This document shows positions 1 through 7,275 of a stretch of DNA of 64,000 nucleotides, one piece after another. The notes under the pieces are model-generated. The model was not told the DNA's origin and ran no database searches. It saw nothing but the letters and a program-made list of their open reading frames with translations. This DNA comes from Ruminococcus sp. Its GTDB lineage: Bacteria; Bacillota; Clostridia; Oscillospirales; Ruminococcaceae. Position numbers and translations under genes: made by a program. The DNA is taken from contig JALELB010000010.1 in NCBI GenBank assembly GCA_022768805.1, positions 1-64,000 of the forward strand, given 5' to 3'. Each line of letters opens with the position of its first letter. The first letter of the stretch is position 1.

Positions 1-13
1 CAAGGTGATTAAA

Positions 14-172
14 ATGGAAAATATTTTGGATTTTATTATGGCTGCGTTGCCGTGGCTGGCAATAGGATTGCTGCTTGCAATTTTCTGCGCAAGAAGTGCG
101 GGCAGAAAAAACAATGAAAATCATAAAGACAATTACGGAACAGAGGGTATGTGTCTGGGAATGTGTTTTGAA
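14..172 (+). pseudogene. N-terminal stump of a small membrane protein, cut by IS-derived sequence
   Basis: The reading frame opens with ATG at 14 and gives one hydrophobic segment (residues about 6-25, ending in a Cys-Ala-Arg stretch). A short charged linker follows, then a GTEGMCLGMCF motif. From memory, this resembles a family of small clostridial membrane proteins that continue with a second Gly-rich helix. Here the frame passes at about 170 into sequence that belongs, on the other strand, to an IS3 transposase, so the second half is missing. I infer a truncated, probably non-functional gene. The family has no function that I can name, and the match is recalled, not searched. Confidence 0.5.
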
Positions 173-585
173 GTGCTATGGACACAGCGTGCTCATGGCG
201 CAGCGAATGCACAGCGATTCGTCTTTGTATGAGTGTGGCGTGAATATCGCAATGGCTTTTTTTAGGATGAGATTCTCCTCCTCCAGCTGAGCGTTTCTCT
301 TTTGCAAAGCCTTGATCTGCTCAGCAGTAATAAGCGTATCGTCATCCAGCCTCACTGCAGAATACTGTTTGATCCATTTGGCTAAGGCGCTGTGGGACAC
401 GCCGTATTCCTGTTCGATCTCGGCGTAGCTTTTGCCGTTTTGGTGCAGATTTACAATTGTTTTCTTGAATTCTTCCGAGTAACGGGGGCTTTTCTTTCCT
501 GCCATTTCTTTTTCCTCCTGGCGTTTTATTCTATTATACCTCCTCTTCTTTTTGTTGTCCACTTTTTTAGTATAGCACCAAATGT
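170..585 (-). mobile_element. Truncated IS3-family insertion sequence
   Basis: The stretch carries an intact orfA on the minus strand. The -1 frame then contains what looks like the first residues of orfB (HSLRHEHAVSI), as expected for IS3 programmed frameshifting. The sequence stops matching an IS at about 170-178, where the plus-strand gene stump begins. The rest of orfB and one IS end are therefore missing. The upstream end is probably near 560-585, just before a TGGACA-containing minus-strand sequence. Both boundaries are approximate because no target duplication or inverted repeat pair can be defined. Confidence 0.6.
176..505 (-). CDS. IS3-family transposase OrfA (helix-turn-helix subunit)
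   Basis: The product of 109 residues has the OrfA layout. An N-terminal helix-turn-helix (RYSEEFKKTIVNLHQNG, then EIEQEYGVSHSALAKWIKQY) recognises IS ends. A C-terminal leucine-zipper-like coiled coil (EQIKALQKRNAQLEEENLILKKA) follows. The ATG at 505 is chosen because an AGGAGG site lies about 8 nt upstream; a longer frame begins at 562 without a better site. OrfA normally needs a frameshift to make OrfAB. Because orfB is cut off just downstream, this copy cannot move by itself. Confidence 0.85.
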   Translation of the reverse strand: MAGKKSPRYSEEFKKTIVNLHQNGKSYAEIEQEYGVSHSALAKWIKQYSAVRLDDDTLITAEQIKALQKRNAQLEEENLILKKAIAIFTPHSYKDESLCIRCAMSTLCP

Positions 586-601
586 GCCGCTATAAACAGA
601 A

Positions 602-654
602 AAAGGGCAAGAAAAAAGAGAGAAGCGTAAAAACCTCTCTCTATTCTCTTGCCC
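602..654 (-). terminator. Rho-independent terminator downstream of prfC
   Basis: An AGGGCAAG...CTTGCCCT stem extends through a purine/pyrimidine tract (GAGAGAAG with CCTCTCTC). On the minus strand it is followed by a T-rich tail. It lies about 70 nt past the prfC stop and probably ends that transcript. Confidence 0.75.
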
Positions 655-724
655 TTCGCAATGCTCGCACCTTTAAGTTACTGTCCTTAAGGGTACGATG
701 CATTTTGTGATGCCTTTTCTCTAA

Positions 725-2311
725 TTATTCCTTGTGGAATTCTGCAAGTTCCAGTCCCTCGTTCTTCTCCAACGCCCAACGGATGTTCCACTCACTGGTG
801 AAAATCAGCAGATAATTATCGTGAAAATCCTGTACAATCTTGGTGTCGGAGCTGAGCTTCAGCTCCTGCACCGGCACCGGGCTTTTGGATACCCAGCGGA
901 TGTACTGATAGGGAAGCCCCTCCCGGATGATGTCCACATTGTACTCGTTTTTCATGCGATGCTCGAATACTTCAAACTGGAGCACGCCTACAACGCCTAC
1001 GATTACTTCCTCCATACCGGAAAAAGGCTCGTGGAAGATCTGGATTGCACCCTCCTGGGCGATCTGGGTGGTGCCCTTGACAAACTGTTTCCGCTTCATG
1101 GTGTCCTTGTGCCGGACCCTTGCAAAATGCTCCGGGGCAAAGGTGGGAATACCCTCAAATTCAAAGCGCTTGTCTGGGGAGCAAACGGTGTCTCCGATGG
1201 AGAAGATGCCCGGATCAAATACGCCGATAATATCTCCGGCATAGGCCTCGTTAATGATTTCCCGTTCCTGCGCCATAATCTGCTGGGGCTGGGACAGCCG
1301 CATTTTCTTGTTACCCTGTACGTGCAGCACTTCCATATCCCGTTCAAACTTGCCGGAGCAGATTCGCAGGAAGGTGATCCGGTCCCGGTGGGCCTTGTTC
1401 ATATTCGCCTGGATTTTGAACACGAAGGCGGAAAAGCTGTCGTCATAGGGATTGATCTCCTGGCCTCCGGCATACCGGGGCAGCGGCGGGGGAGTCAGCT
1501 CCAGGAAACGTTCCAGGAAGGGCTCTACGCCGAAATTGGTCAGTGCGGAACCGAAGAAAACAGGGGACAGCCGTCCTTCCTGCACTGCCTTCAGGTCAAA
1601 TTCATCGCTGGCGCCGTCCAGCAGCTCCACATCCTCCAGCAGGGTGTTGCGGTTTTCCGTGCCGATGAGGCCATCCAGCTCCGGTGAATGCAGATCCACC
1701 TCGGTGGCCTTGACTTCATGCTGACCGTTGTTGGCTTCAAAGGAGAGAATATGTCGCTTTTCCCGGTCGAAAACGCCCTTGAATTCCTTGCCGCAGCCGA
1801 TGGGCCAGTTTACCGGGTAGGTCTTGATGCCCAGCTCCTGCTCGATCTGATCCAGCAGATCAAAGGGATTCCGGGATTCCCGGTCCATCTTGTTGATAAA
1901 GGTAAAGATGGGAATATGCCGCATGACGCAGACCTTAAACAGCTTCCGGGTCTGGTTCTCCACGCCCTTGGAGGCGTCAATAACCATGACTGCGGAGTCA
2001 GCTGCCATCAGCGTCCGGTAGGTGTCCTCTGAAAAGTCCTGGTGTCCCGGTGTGTCCAGAATGTTGATACAATAGTTTTTATACTGAAACTGCATAACCG
2101 AGGAGGTAACGGAGATACCTCTCTGCTTCTCAATCTCCATCCAGTCGGAAACCGCATGCTTGGCGGTTTTCTTGCCCTTCACAGAGCCAGCCAGGGCGAT
2201 AGCCCCTCCGTACAGCAGAAATTTTTCGGTCAGTGTGGTTTTACCCGCATCCGGGTGCGAAATAATGGCAAAGGTTCTTCTGCGTTTGATTTCCTGTTCG
2301 AGCTGTTTCAA
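725..2311 (-). CDS. prfC: Peptide chain release factor 3 (RF3)
   Basis: The 528-residue product is a translational GTPase that removes RF1/RF2 from the ribosome after peptide release. The G1 loop (HPDAGKTT, residues 19-26), DTPGH (G3) and NKMDRES (G4) are all visible. They are followed by the RF3-specific C-terminal domains. Length matches the family (about 525-530). The gene stands alone with its own sigma-A promoter and a strong terminator. RF3 is not universal in Firmicutes, so its presence is informative. Confidence 0.95.
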   Translation of the reverse strand: MKQLEQEIKRRRTFAIISHPDAGKTTLTEKFLLYGGAIALAGSVKGKKTAKHAVSDWMEIEKQRGISVTSSVMQFQYKNYCINILDTPGHQDFSEDTYRTLMAADSAVMVIDASKGVENQTRKLFKVCVMRHIPIFTFINKMDRESRNPFDLLDQIEQELGIKTYPVNWPIGCGKEFKGVFDREKRHILSFEANNGQHEVKATEVDLHSPELDGLIGTENRNTLLEDVELLDGASDEFDLKAVQEGRLSPVFFGSALTNFGVEPFLERFLELTPPPLPRYAGGQEINPYDDSFSAFVFKIQANMNKAHRDRITFLRICSGKFERDMEVLHVQGNKKMRLSQPQQIMAQEREIINEAYAGDIIGVFDPGIFSIGDTVCSPDKRFEFEGIPTFAPEHFARVRHKDTMKRKQFVKGTTQIAQEGAIQIFHEPFSGMEEVIVGVVGVLQFEVFEHRMKNEYNVDIIREGLPYQYIRWVSKSPVPVQELKLSSDTKIVQDFHDNYLLIFTSEWNIRWALEKNEGLELAEFHKE

Positions 2312-2353
2312 TCAAATGCCTCCAATCAGATTCCTGTTGACAAATACCAAGTT

Positions 2354-2382
2354 AGTATACCACATTTTCATGAAAATAGCAA
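2354..2382 (-). promoter_or_regulatory. Sigma-A promoter of prfC
   Basis: On the minus strand TTGCTA (2377-2382) and TATACT (2354-2359) are separated by exactly 17 nt. The -10 box lies 43 nt before the prfC start codon. Confidence 0.75.
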
Positions 2383-2483
2383 GCCCTGGGCTCGGATTTA
2401 CCGGGAAAATCCGTAAAAGCAGATTGCCGGTCCGGCGGACAGCAGGAACATCAGGATCGGGGAGGGAGCATGCCTTTTGCAGT

Positions 2484-2509
2484 TCCCTGGACACTGGGGT
2501 TCCCAGGGA
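2484..2509. other. Hairpin in the 345-nt prfC-SASP intergenic region
   Basis: A 7-bp perfect stem (TCCCTGG / CCAGGGA) encloses a 12-nt loop. No gene was found between 2312 and 2656. Besides this hairpin the gap holds only the prfC promoter and a possible sporulation promoter for the SASP gene. Confidence 0.4.
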
Positions 2510-2584
2510 TATGAACGAAAATGTAAAATCAGAGAACAGCTTTGATTCATTCGGAAAATTGGAAAAAACGACGAAAATTCCCTA

Positions 2585-2613
2585 TGATATTCTCCGTTCG
2601 CCGCGTTATACTA
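2585..2613 (+). promoter_or_regulatory. Possible forespore-type promoter of the SASP gene
   Basis: TGATA (2585-2589) and TATACTA (2607-2613) are 17 nt apart. This loosely resembles a sigma-G site (GNATR, 17-18 nt, CATNNTA), with T replacing C in the -10 box. It lies 43 nt before the SASP start. SASP genes are normally sigma-G controlled, and that expectation is the main support. Confidence 0.3.
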
Positions 2614-2656
2614 ATATCACGGCATCCGATTCTATGATAATAAAAGGAGAACCATT

Positions 2657-2836
2657 ATGAAGGGTGAATTTACGCAGAAGGGCAAAGAAGCAATGGAGCG
2701 TTTCAAGATGGAGTCTGCCAGCGAGGTAGGCGTATCCCTGAAGCAGGGCTACAACGGCGATCTGACTGCACGTCAGGCTGGTTCCATCGGTGGCCAGATG
2801 GTCAAGAAGATGATTGACGCATACAAAATGCAGTAA
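2657..2836 (+). CDS. Alpha/beta-type small acid-soluble spore protein (SASP)
   Basis: The 59-residue product contains the SASP signatures: KMESASEVGVSL in the first helix, then GYNGDLTARQAGSIGGQMVKKMI in the second. Such proteins coat and protect DNA in dormant endospores. The spore-protease (GPR) site is expected around the MESASE segment. An AAAGGAG site sits just before the ATG at 2657. A strong terminator follows, so this is a single-gene transcript. Its presence argues that the organism keeps at least part of the sporulation programme. Confidence 0.9.
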   Translation: MKGEFTQKGKEAMERFKMESASEVGVSLKQGYNGDLTARQAGSIGGQMVKKMIDAYKMQ

Positions 2837-2854
2837 TTGTCCTTCCCCTGACCA

Positions 2855-2886
2855 ATGCGCTGTGCGGCAAATGCCGTACAGCGCAT
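2855..2886 (+). terminator. Terminator after the SASP gene
   Basis: The stem ATGCGCTGT / ACAGCGCAT is extended by an inner GCGGCA / TGCCGT pairing. A T-rich stretch follows. Confidence 0.75.
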
Positions 2887-2998
2887 TTACTTTTGCTCCA
2901 GGCGGATTTAGCTAACCGGGCTAACATCCCTTTTCCTCCATAACTGCATGCCCGTATTACATCATCTTCATGCGAATGCCCCAATAGCACAGCAAAAA

Positions 2999-3029
2999 CC
3001 CCCGCTTCGGTATAGCTCCGGAGCGGGGG
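2999..3029 (-). terminator. Terminator of the hpt-permease operon
   Basis: A 12-bp stem (CCCCCGCTTCGG / CCGGAGCGGGGG, one wobble) is followed on the minus strand by TTTTT. It lies 20 nt past the permease stop. Confidence 0.85.
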
Positions 3030-3048
3030 CGCTGTCTGGGTTATGAAA

Positions 3049-4410
3049 TCAAAGGAAAATATACTTGAGTACAAAGAGAACGGCAAGAACGTACATAATG
3101 GGGTTGATTTCCTTGCGCTTGCCGCAGATCAGGTTAATGATTACATAGGAAATGACGCCGATGGAAATGCCCTCGGAAATGCTGTAGAACAGGGGCATTG
3201 CAATTATGCAGAGGTATGCGGGAATAGCACTGGCGTAGTTGTCCTCGGTGAGCTTGATTTCGGTAACGGTGCTGAACATCAGGAAGCCTACCAGGATCAG
3301 GGCAGGAGCAGTGGCAAAAGAGGGGATTGCGGTAAAGATGGGAGCAAAGAGCATGGATACCAGGAACAGAACAGCGGTGGTCAGTGCGGTCAGGCCGGTT
3401 TTGCCGCCAGCAGCCACGCCGGCGGAGGATTCCACATAGGTTGTGGTGGTGGAGGTGCCGAGTACTGCACCAGCAGAGGTTGCTACTGCATCAGCCAGCA
3501 GAGCAGGCTTGATGGCAGGCAGCTTGCCGTCTTTATCCAGCATGTTTGCCTTGGTGCTGACACCGATGAGCGTGCCCAAGGTATCGAACAGGTCAACGAA
3601 CAGGAAGGAGAAGGTGACAACCACAAAGTTCAGAATGCCCACGTTGCCGAAATCCACCTTGAAGCACTGGCCGAAGGTTTCACCCAGCTTGGAGAAATCC
3701 GTCATGGCCAGAGCGGGGAACAGGGAATATGCTCCTGCCTCCGGATTGGGCACATAGATTCCGGTCAGCTGACAGAGCATACCCATGAGCCAGGTGCCCA
3801 GAATGCCGATCAGGATGGAGCCCTTGACCTTTTTGATGTAGAGGATGGAGGTGAGCAGCAGGCCGAACAGGGCCAGCAATGCGCAGATGCCGGTGGTATG
3901 AAAGTTCTGGGTAAAATCCGTAATGGTAACCAGAGTTGCGGAATCCACGGCGAGGCCGGCGTTCTGCAGCCCGATAAAGGCGATGAACAGGCCGATGCCC
4001 ACAGAAACAGCCCGCTTGAGCTGCAGCGGAATGGCGTTGAAAATGGCTTCCCGTACATTGGTCAGGGAGAGGATAATAAAGATGATACCCTCAATGAAAA
4101 CGGCAAAGAGTGCCACCTGCCAGGAGAAGCCCATGCTGCCGCATACGGTATAGGCCATATATGCATTCAGTCCCATGCCGGCGGACAGGGCAAATGGCAG
4201 ATTTGCCATCAGCGCCATGCAGACCGTACCCAGGAAGGATGCAAGGCAGGTTGCCAGCAGGACGGCAGTGCTGTCCATACCGGTGGAGGAGAGAATACTG
4301 GGGTTGACTGCCAGAATATACGCCATGGTCATGAACGTGGTCAGACCGGCAGCCAGCTCCGTCCGAACATTGGTTTTGTTTGCCTTGAGCTTGAACAGTT
4401 TCTCAAACAT
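3049..4410 (-). CDS. NCS2 AzgA-type purine base permease
   Basis: The 453-residue integral membrane protein has 12 or more hydrophobic segments and the AzgA/PbuG-family N-terminus (KTNVRTELAAGLTTFMTMAY, NPSIL). Further family motifs are GMGLNAYMAY and the conserved SSAGVAAGGKTGLTAL segment. It is expected to import adenine, guanine or hypoxanthine with protons. It lies 10 nt downstream of hpt, which converts the imported base to its nucleotide, so the pair forms a purine-salvage operon. Exact base preference cannot be read from sequence. Confidence 0.9.
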   Translation of the reverse strand: MFEKLFKLKANKTNVRTELAAGLTTFMTMAYILAVNPSILSSTGMDSTAVLLATCLASFLGTVCMALMANLPFALSAGMGLNAYMAYTVCGSMGFSWQVALFAVFIEGIIFIILSLTNVREAIFNAIPLQLKRAVSVGIGLFIAFIGLQNAGLAVDSATLVTITDFTQNFHTTGICALLALFGLLLTSILYIKKVKGSILIGILGTWLMGMLCQLTGIYVPNPEAGAYSLFPALAMTDFSKLGETFGQCFKVDFGNVGILNFVVVTFSFLFVDLFDTLGTLIGVSTKANMLDKDGKLPAIKPALLADAVATSAGAVLGTSTTTTYVESSAGVAAGGKTGLTALTTAVLFLVSMLFAPIFTAIPSFATAPALILVGFLMFSTVTEIKLTEDNYASAIPAYLCIIAMPLFYSISEGISIGVISYVIINLICGKRKEINPIMYVLAVLFVLKYIFL

Positions 4411-4420
4411 ACTTCACACC

Positions 4421-4969
4421 TCAATTTTCAAATTCTGCGATGTAGGGCAGATTTCTGTAGTATTCCCCATAATCCAGACCATATCCGATCACAAAGTAGT
4501 CGGGAATCGTGAACAGGGAGTAGTCCGCCTTCAGATCCACAATCCGGCGGTCCGGCTTGTCCAGCAGGGTGATGACCTGCAGGGACAGGGGATTGCGAAC
4601 GCTGAGGATTTTCAGAAGCTCATTCAGGGTTCTGCCTGTATCAATGATATCCTCTATAATGAATACATGATACCTGCTGATGTCCTGGGTAAGATCCATG
4701 GTGATCTGCACCTTGCCGGAGGAATTGGTGTCCTCAAAATAGCTTTTGGCCGCCATAAATCCGATCTCACAGGGTACTGTGACCTGCCGGCTCAGATCCG
4801 CAAGAAATACATATGCGCCCTTGAGAATGCTGACCAGCAGAATGGGAGAGCCGTCATAAGCGGCATTGATGATTTCTCCTGCTTTTTTCAGCTCCGCCTT
4901 AATCTGGTCCTCTGTGATCAGGATCTGTTTAATCCTGCTCCGGTATTCCTCTGAATTGGCAAATTCCAT
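4421..4969 (-). CDS. hpt: Hypoxanthine(-guanine) phosphoribosyltransferase
   Basis: The 182-residue product transfers the phosphoribosyl group from PRPP to hypoxanthine or guanine. The PRPP loop EDIIDTGRT (residues 106-114), the LKGAY flexible-loop motif (49-53) and the KPDRR base-site region are present. Length is standard for bacterial HPRT (about 180). It is the first gene of a two-gene operon with the purine permease, behind a consensus promoter. The leader is too short for a purine riboswitch. Confidence 0.95.
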   Translation of the reverse strand: MEFANSEEYRSRIKQILITEDQIKAELKKAGEIINAAYDGSPILLVSILKGAYVFLADLSRQVTVPCEIGFMAAKSYFEDTNSSGKVQITMDLTQDISRYHVFIIEDIIDTGRTLNELLKILSVRNPLSLQVITLLDKPDRRIVDLKADYSLFTIPDYFVIGYGLDYGEYYRNLPYIAEFEN

Positions 4970-5047
4970 ATCCTCACTCCTGTTCTTTCCGGTGCTGTGT
5001 CCGGGTAAATTGGGGTTCCTGCATGCTGCCTTAACAGCGTTATCACA

Positions 5048-5076
5048 AGTATATCACATAGTTTACACATTTTCAA
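5048..5076 (-). promoter_or_regulatory. Sigma-A promoter of hpt
   Basis: On the minus strand TTGAAA (5071-5076), a 17-nt spacer and TATACT (5048-5053) lie about 80 nt before the hpt start. Confidence 0.75.
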
Positions 5077-5147
5077 GACACAATCCGGCGATCCGGCAAC
5101 TTTTTGCCGGAAAAAAAGGCGGATCCGGAGAAATGTGGTGCATTCAC

Positions 5148-5176
5148 TTGAAAAACCGGTGCTTTCCCGGTATAAT
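5148..5176 (+). promoter_or_regulatory. Sigma-A promoter of the FTR-like gene
   Basis: TTGAAA (5148-5153), a 17-nt spacer and a perfect TATAAT (5171-5176) precede the gene at 5243. Confidence 0.8.
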
Positions 5177-5185
5177 AGTATCAAA

Positions 5186-5208
5186 CACCGCACATGCTTT
5201 GTGCGGTG
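5186..5208. repeat. Palindromic repeat, copy 1 (core only)
   Basis: CACCGCACA and TGTGCGGTG form a 9-bp perfect stem around a 5-nt loop. It starts 10 nt after the -10 box, so it would sit at the 5' end of the mRNA. The arm CCGCACA is shared with copies at 23194, 23302 and 49685. Confidence 0.55.
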
Positions 5209-5242
5209 CCACCGTAACAGTATTTCAAGCGGGAGGTGTTTT

Positions 5243-5458
5243 ATGAAAATTACATTGAACCCGGATGCACAGCTGGTTGCTGCAGTCCGGGAGGGTCTGG
5301 CTCGGACCGGCGGATACTGTCCCTGCCGACGGGAGCGGAAGCCGGAATATAAATGCATGTGTGAGGAGTTCCGCCGCCAGACAGAGGATCCGGATTTTGA
5401 GGGTTACTGTCACTGCATGCTGTATTACTGCACCCACAAAGAAACAACCGGCGAATGA
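5243..5458 (+). CDS. Ferredoxin-thioredoxin reductase catalytic-domain protein, stand-alone
   Basis: The 71-residue product is rich in Cys pairs: CPC (26, 28), CMC (38, 40) and CHC (56, 58). This is the arrangement of the FTR catalytic beta subunit, where a [4Fe-4S] cluster lies next to a redox disulfide and passes electrons from ferredoxin to thioredoxin. No FTR variable subunit or thioredoxin is adjacent. The start at 5243 has a GGGAGGTG site. The role in an anaerobe is not known; a ferredoxin-linked thiol reductase is the natural guess. Confidence 0.8.
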   Translation: MKITLNPDAQLVAAVREGLARTGGYCPCRRERKPEYKCMCEEFRRQTEDPDFEGYCHCMLYYCTHKETTGE

Positions 5459-5560
5459 AACCATTCCCGGTTATTTGCTCCAGCGGATTACAGTAGTATC
5501 ACCATTGAGCCGATACATGGGCGAAAAATCAGTGCTGTTGTATAGGACGTCCGGGATTTG

Positions 5561-5589
5561 TTGACAAAGCTTTGCATTTGGAGTATAGT
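5561..5589 (+). promoter_or_regulatory. Sigma-A promoter of the nicotinamidase-like gene
   Basis: A perfect TTGACA (5561-5566), a 17-nt spacer and TATAGT (5584-5589) lie 54 nt before the start codon. Confidence 0.8.
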
Positions 5590-5643
5590 AAAGATGGCAC
5601 AGGCTTTCAACATCCTAATTTGGTGCAGAAGAGGAGATGCGTG

Positions 5644-6162
5644 ATGAAAATACTGATTGTCATTGATATGCAGAATGATTTCATTGACGGTGCTCTGGGT
5701 ACCCCGGAGGCTGCCGCCATTGTACCGGCGGTGGCGGAAAAAATCCGCAAGTACAGGGAAGCCGGAAACCAGATTGTGTTCACCCGGGACACCCACGGCG
5801 AGGAGTATCTGGACACCCAGGAGGGGCAGAATCTGCCGGTGCCCCATTGCATTGAGGGCAGCTTCGGCTGGGAGATTTCTGCTCAGCTGCCGGTGGAAAA
5901 TGCCCGGATCATCAACAAGCCTACCTTTGGTTCCCTGGAGCTTGCGGATTATGTGGCGTCCTTTGACCGGATCGACAGTATTGAGCTGGTGGGGCTGTGC
6001 ACGGACATCTGCGTCATTTCCAATGCGATGATTCTCAAAGCTGCGCTTCCCGAAATCCCGTTGCTGGTGGATGGGGCCTGCTGTGCCGGGGTAACCCCGG
6101 AGAGCCATCGCAATGCACTGGAGGCAATGAAGATGTGCCAGATTTCTGTTTCCGGCTGTTAA
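5644..6162 (+). CDS. Isochorismatase-family cysteine hydrolase, probable nicotinamidase
   Basis: The 172-residue product has the cysteine-hydrolase triad of this superfamily: Asp8 (VIDMQNDF), Lys92 (IINKPTFGS) and Cys123 (GLCTDICV). The TRDTH motif (residues 47-51) matches the nicotinamidase metal/substrate region. Nicotinamidase converts nicotinamide to nicotinate, which pncB (49840) could then use for NAD salvage. Other isochorismatase-like amidases share these motifs, so the substrate is uncertain. ATG 5644 follows GAGGAG; a GTG directly upstream is an alternative. Confidence 0.8.
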   Translation: MKILIVIDMQNDFIDGALGTPEAAAIVPAVAEKIRKYREAGNQIVFTRDTHGEEYLDTQEGQNLPVPHCIEGSFGWEISAQLPVENARIINKPTFGSLELADYVASFDRIDSIELVGLCTDICVISNAMILKAALPEIPLLVDGACCAGVTPESHRNALEAMKMCQISVSGC

Positions 6163-6305
6163 ATGAATGAATCGTTTACTAGAATGTTTTTTTAATTTTT
6201 TCGATTCGGGCGCAAAATTAGCTGTTTTATATAGAAACTGTTCAAAAGTAGCCTGATAATTCGTTGATAAGGCAGGATTTATCATACAGAAAGCACAATA
6301 TGTCA

Positions 6306-6334
6306 TTGCAATTTATGCTCAAATAGAGTATTAT
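6306..6334 (+). promoter_or_regulatory. Sigma-A promoter of the cohesin-lyase operon
   Basis: TTGCAA (6306-6311), a 17-nt spacer and TATTAT (6329-6334) precede the start at 6424. The 260-nt region from 6163 holds nothing else that I can name; it is AT-rich compared with its surroundings. Confidence 0.65.
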
Positions 6335-6423
6335 GTAATTGATTTATAGCCTCGTCTGAAAGGTTCTTTATTTCGGATGGAAGCTAAAAATTAAAACTTT
6401 ACATTGTAAGGGAGAAAATCATC

Positions 6424-7245
6424 ATGAAGAAGACCAAAACCATTCTGTCCGCACTGACAGTCATGGCTATGCTGGTGTCCGTTCCGGCAAGCGTATTTGC
6501 TGCTGATTCGGTTTCACTGGCTGCCGGCAAGGCAACCGCAAAGGCTGGCGAGAGCTTCAGCGTGGATATCACTCTGTCCGGCATTCCCAGCGCAGGTATG
6601 AGCATTCTGGATTTTGCTGTGAACTTTGACAGCTCCATCATCACCATCAGCGATGTGGCTCTGGGCGCAGTAGGCAATACCGGAGCGATCGAGGCTGATA
6701 AGGACACCGGCGACGTATTTACCTGGAGTGTAGAGGGCGATCAGCTCTGTCTGCTCTGGACAACCGGTCTGACTGACAGCCAGTACTGGATGAAGGATGC
6801 CGCTTCTGACGTCTTTGTAACCATTACCGGTACCGTGAATGCATCTGCTGCTGACGGCAGTGTATCTCCCCTGGAGCTTGTTCCGGTTGCACGGGAAACC
6901 TATCCGGGCAGCGGTGTTACCAACACCAAGATGGTAGCCGGCTATATTGACGCCAACAATGCCGCAGTATATTATGACATCAACGCAACCAACGGCAGTG
7001 TTACCGTAGGCAGTGAAGCTGCTGCAACACTCTACGGTGATGTTGACTGCAACGGCAAGGTAGAAATCAACGACGTGGTTCTGCTGTCCAGATATGTTGC
7101 AGAGGATTCGACTGTAAAGGCTCCTTCTGCTGAGGGTCTGCTGAATGCGGATTGCAAAAAGGACGGCAGCATTGATGCCGACGACATTACCGCAATCGCA
7201 CGTTATCTGGCACATCTGATCGAAGCAAGCGAGCTGGGTAAATAA
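6424..7245 (+). CDS. Secreted cohesin-dockerin scaffoldin adaptor
   Basis: The 273-residue product begins with a signal peptide (MKKTK, then a hydrophobic core ending ASVFAA). A single cohesin-like domain follows at about 28-195. It has the cohesin start (SVSLAAGKATAKAGESFSV) and a mid-domain segment (DFAVNFDSSIITISDV). The C-terminus is a type I dockerin (about 203-270) with two calcium loops, DVDCNGKVEIND and DCKKDGSIDADD. A one-cohesin, one-dockerin protein can bridge a scaffoldin and a dockerin enzyme, changing specificity. A dockerin-bearing lyase lies 30 nt downstream in the same transcript. It resembles the small ScaC-type adaptors of Ruminococcus, but the name is not assigned because sequence identity was not tested. 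Confidence 0.85.
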   Translation: MKKTKTILSALTVMAMLVSVPASVFAADSVSLAAGKATAKAGESFSVDITLSGIPSAGMSILDFAVNFDSSIITISDVALGAVGNTGAIEADKDTGDVFTWSVEGDQLCLLWTTGLTDSQYWMKDAASDVFVTITGTVNASAADGSVSPLELVPVARETYPGSGVTNTKMVAGYIDANNAAVYYDINATNGSVTVGSEAAATLYGDVDCNGKVEINDVVLLSRYVAEDSTVKAPSAEGLLNADCKKDGSIDADDITAIARYLAHLIEASELGK

Positions 7246-7275
7246 TCTACTGGGCCGACAGAAACAGGGGGAAGC

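Noticed and set aside
4970..5047. Purine riboswitch before hpt
   Set aside because: The leader after the promoter is under 80 nt and shows no three-way junction or terminator hairpin.
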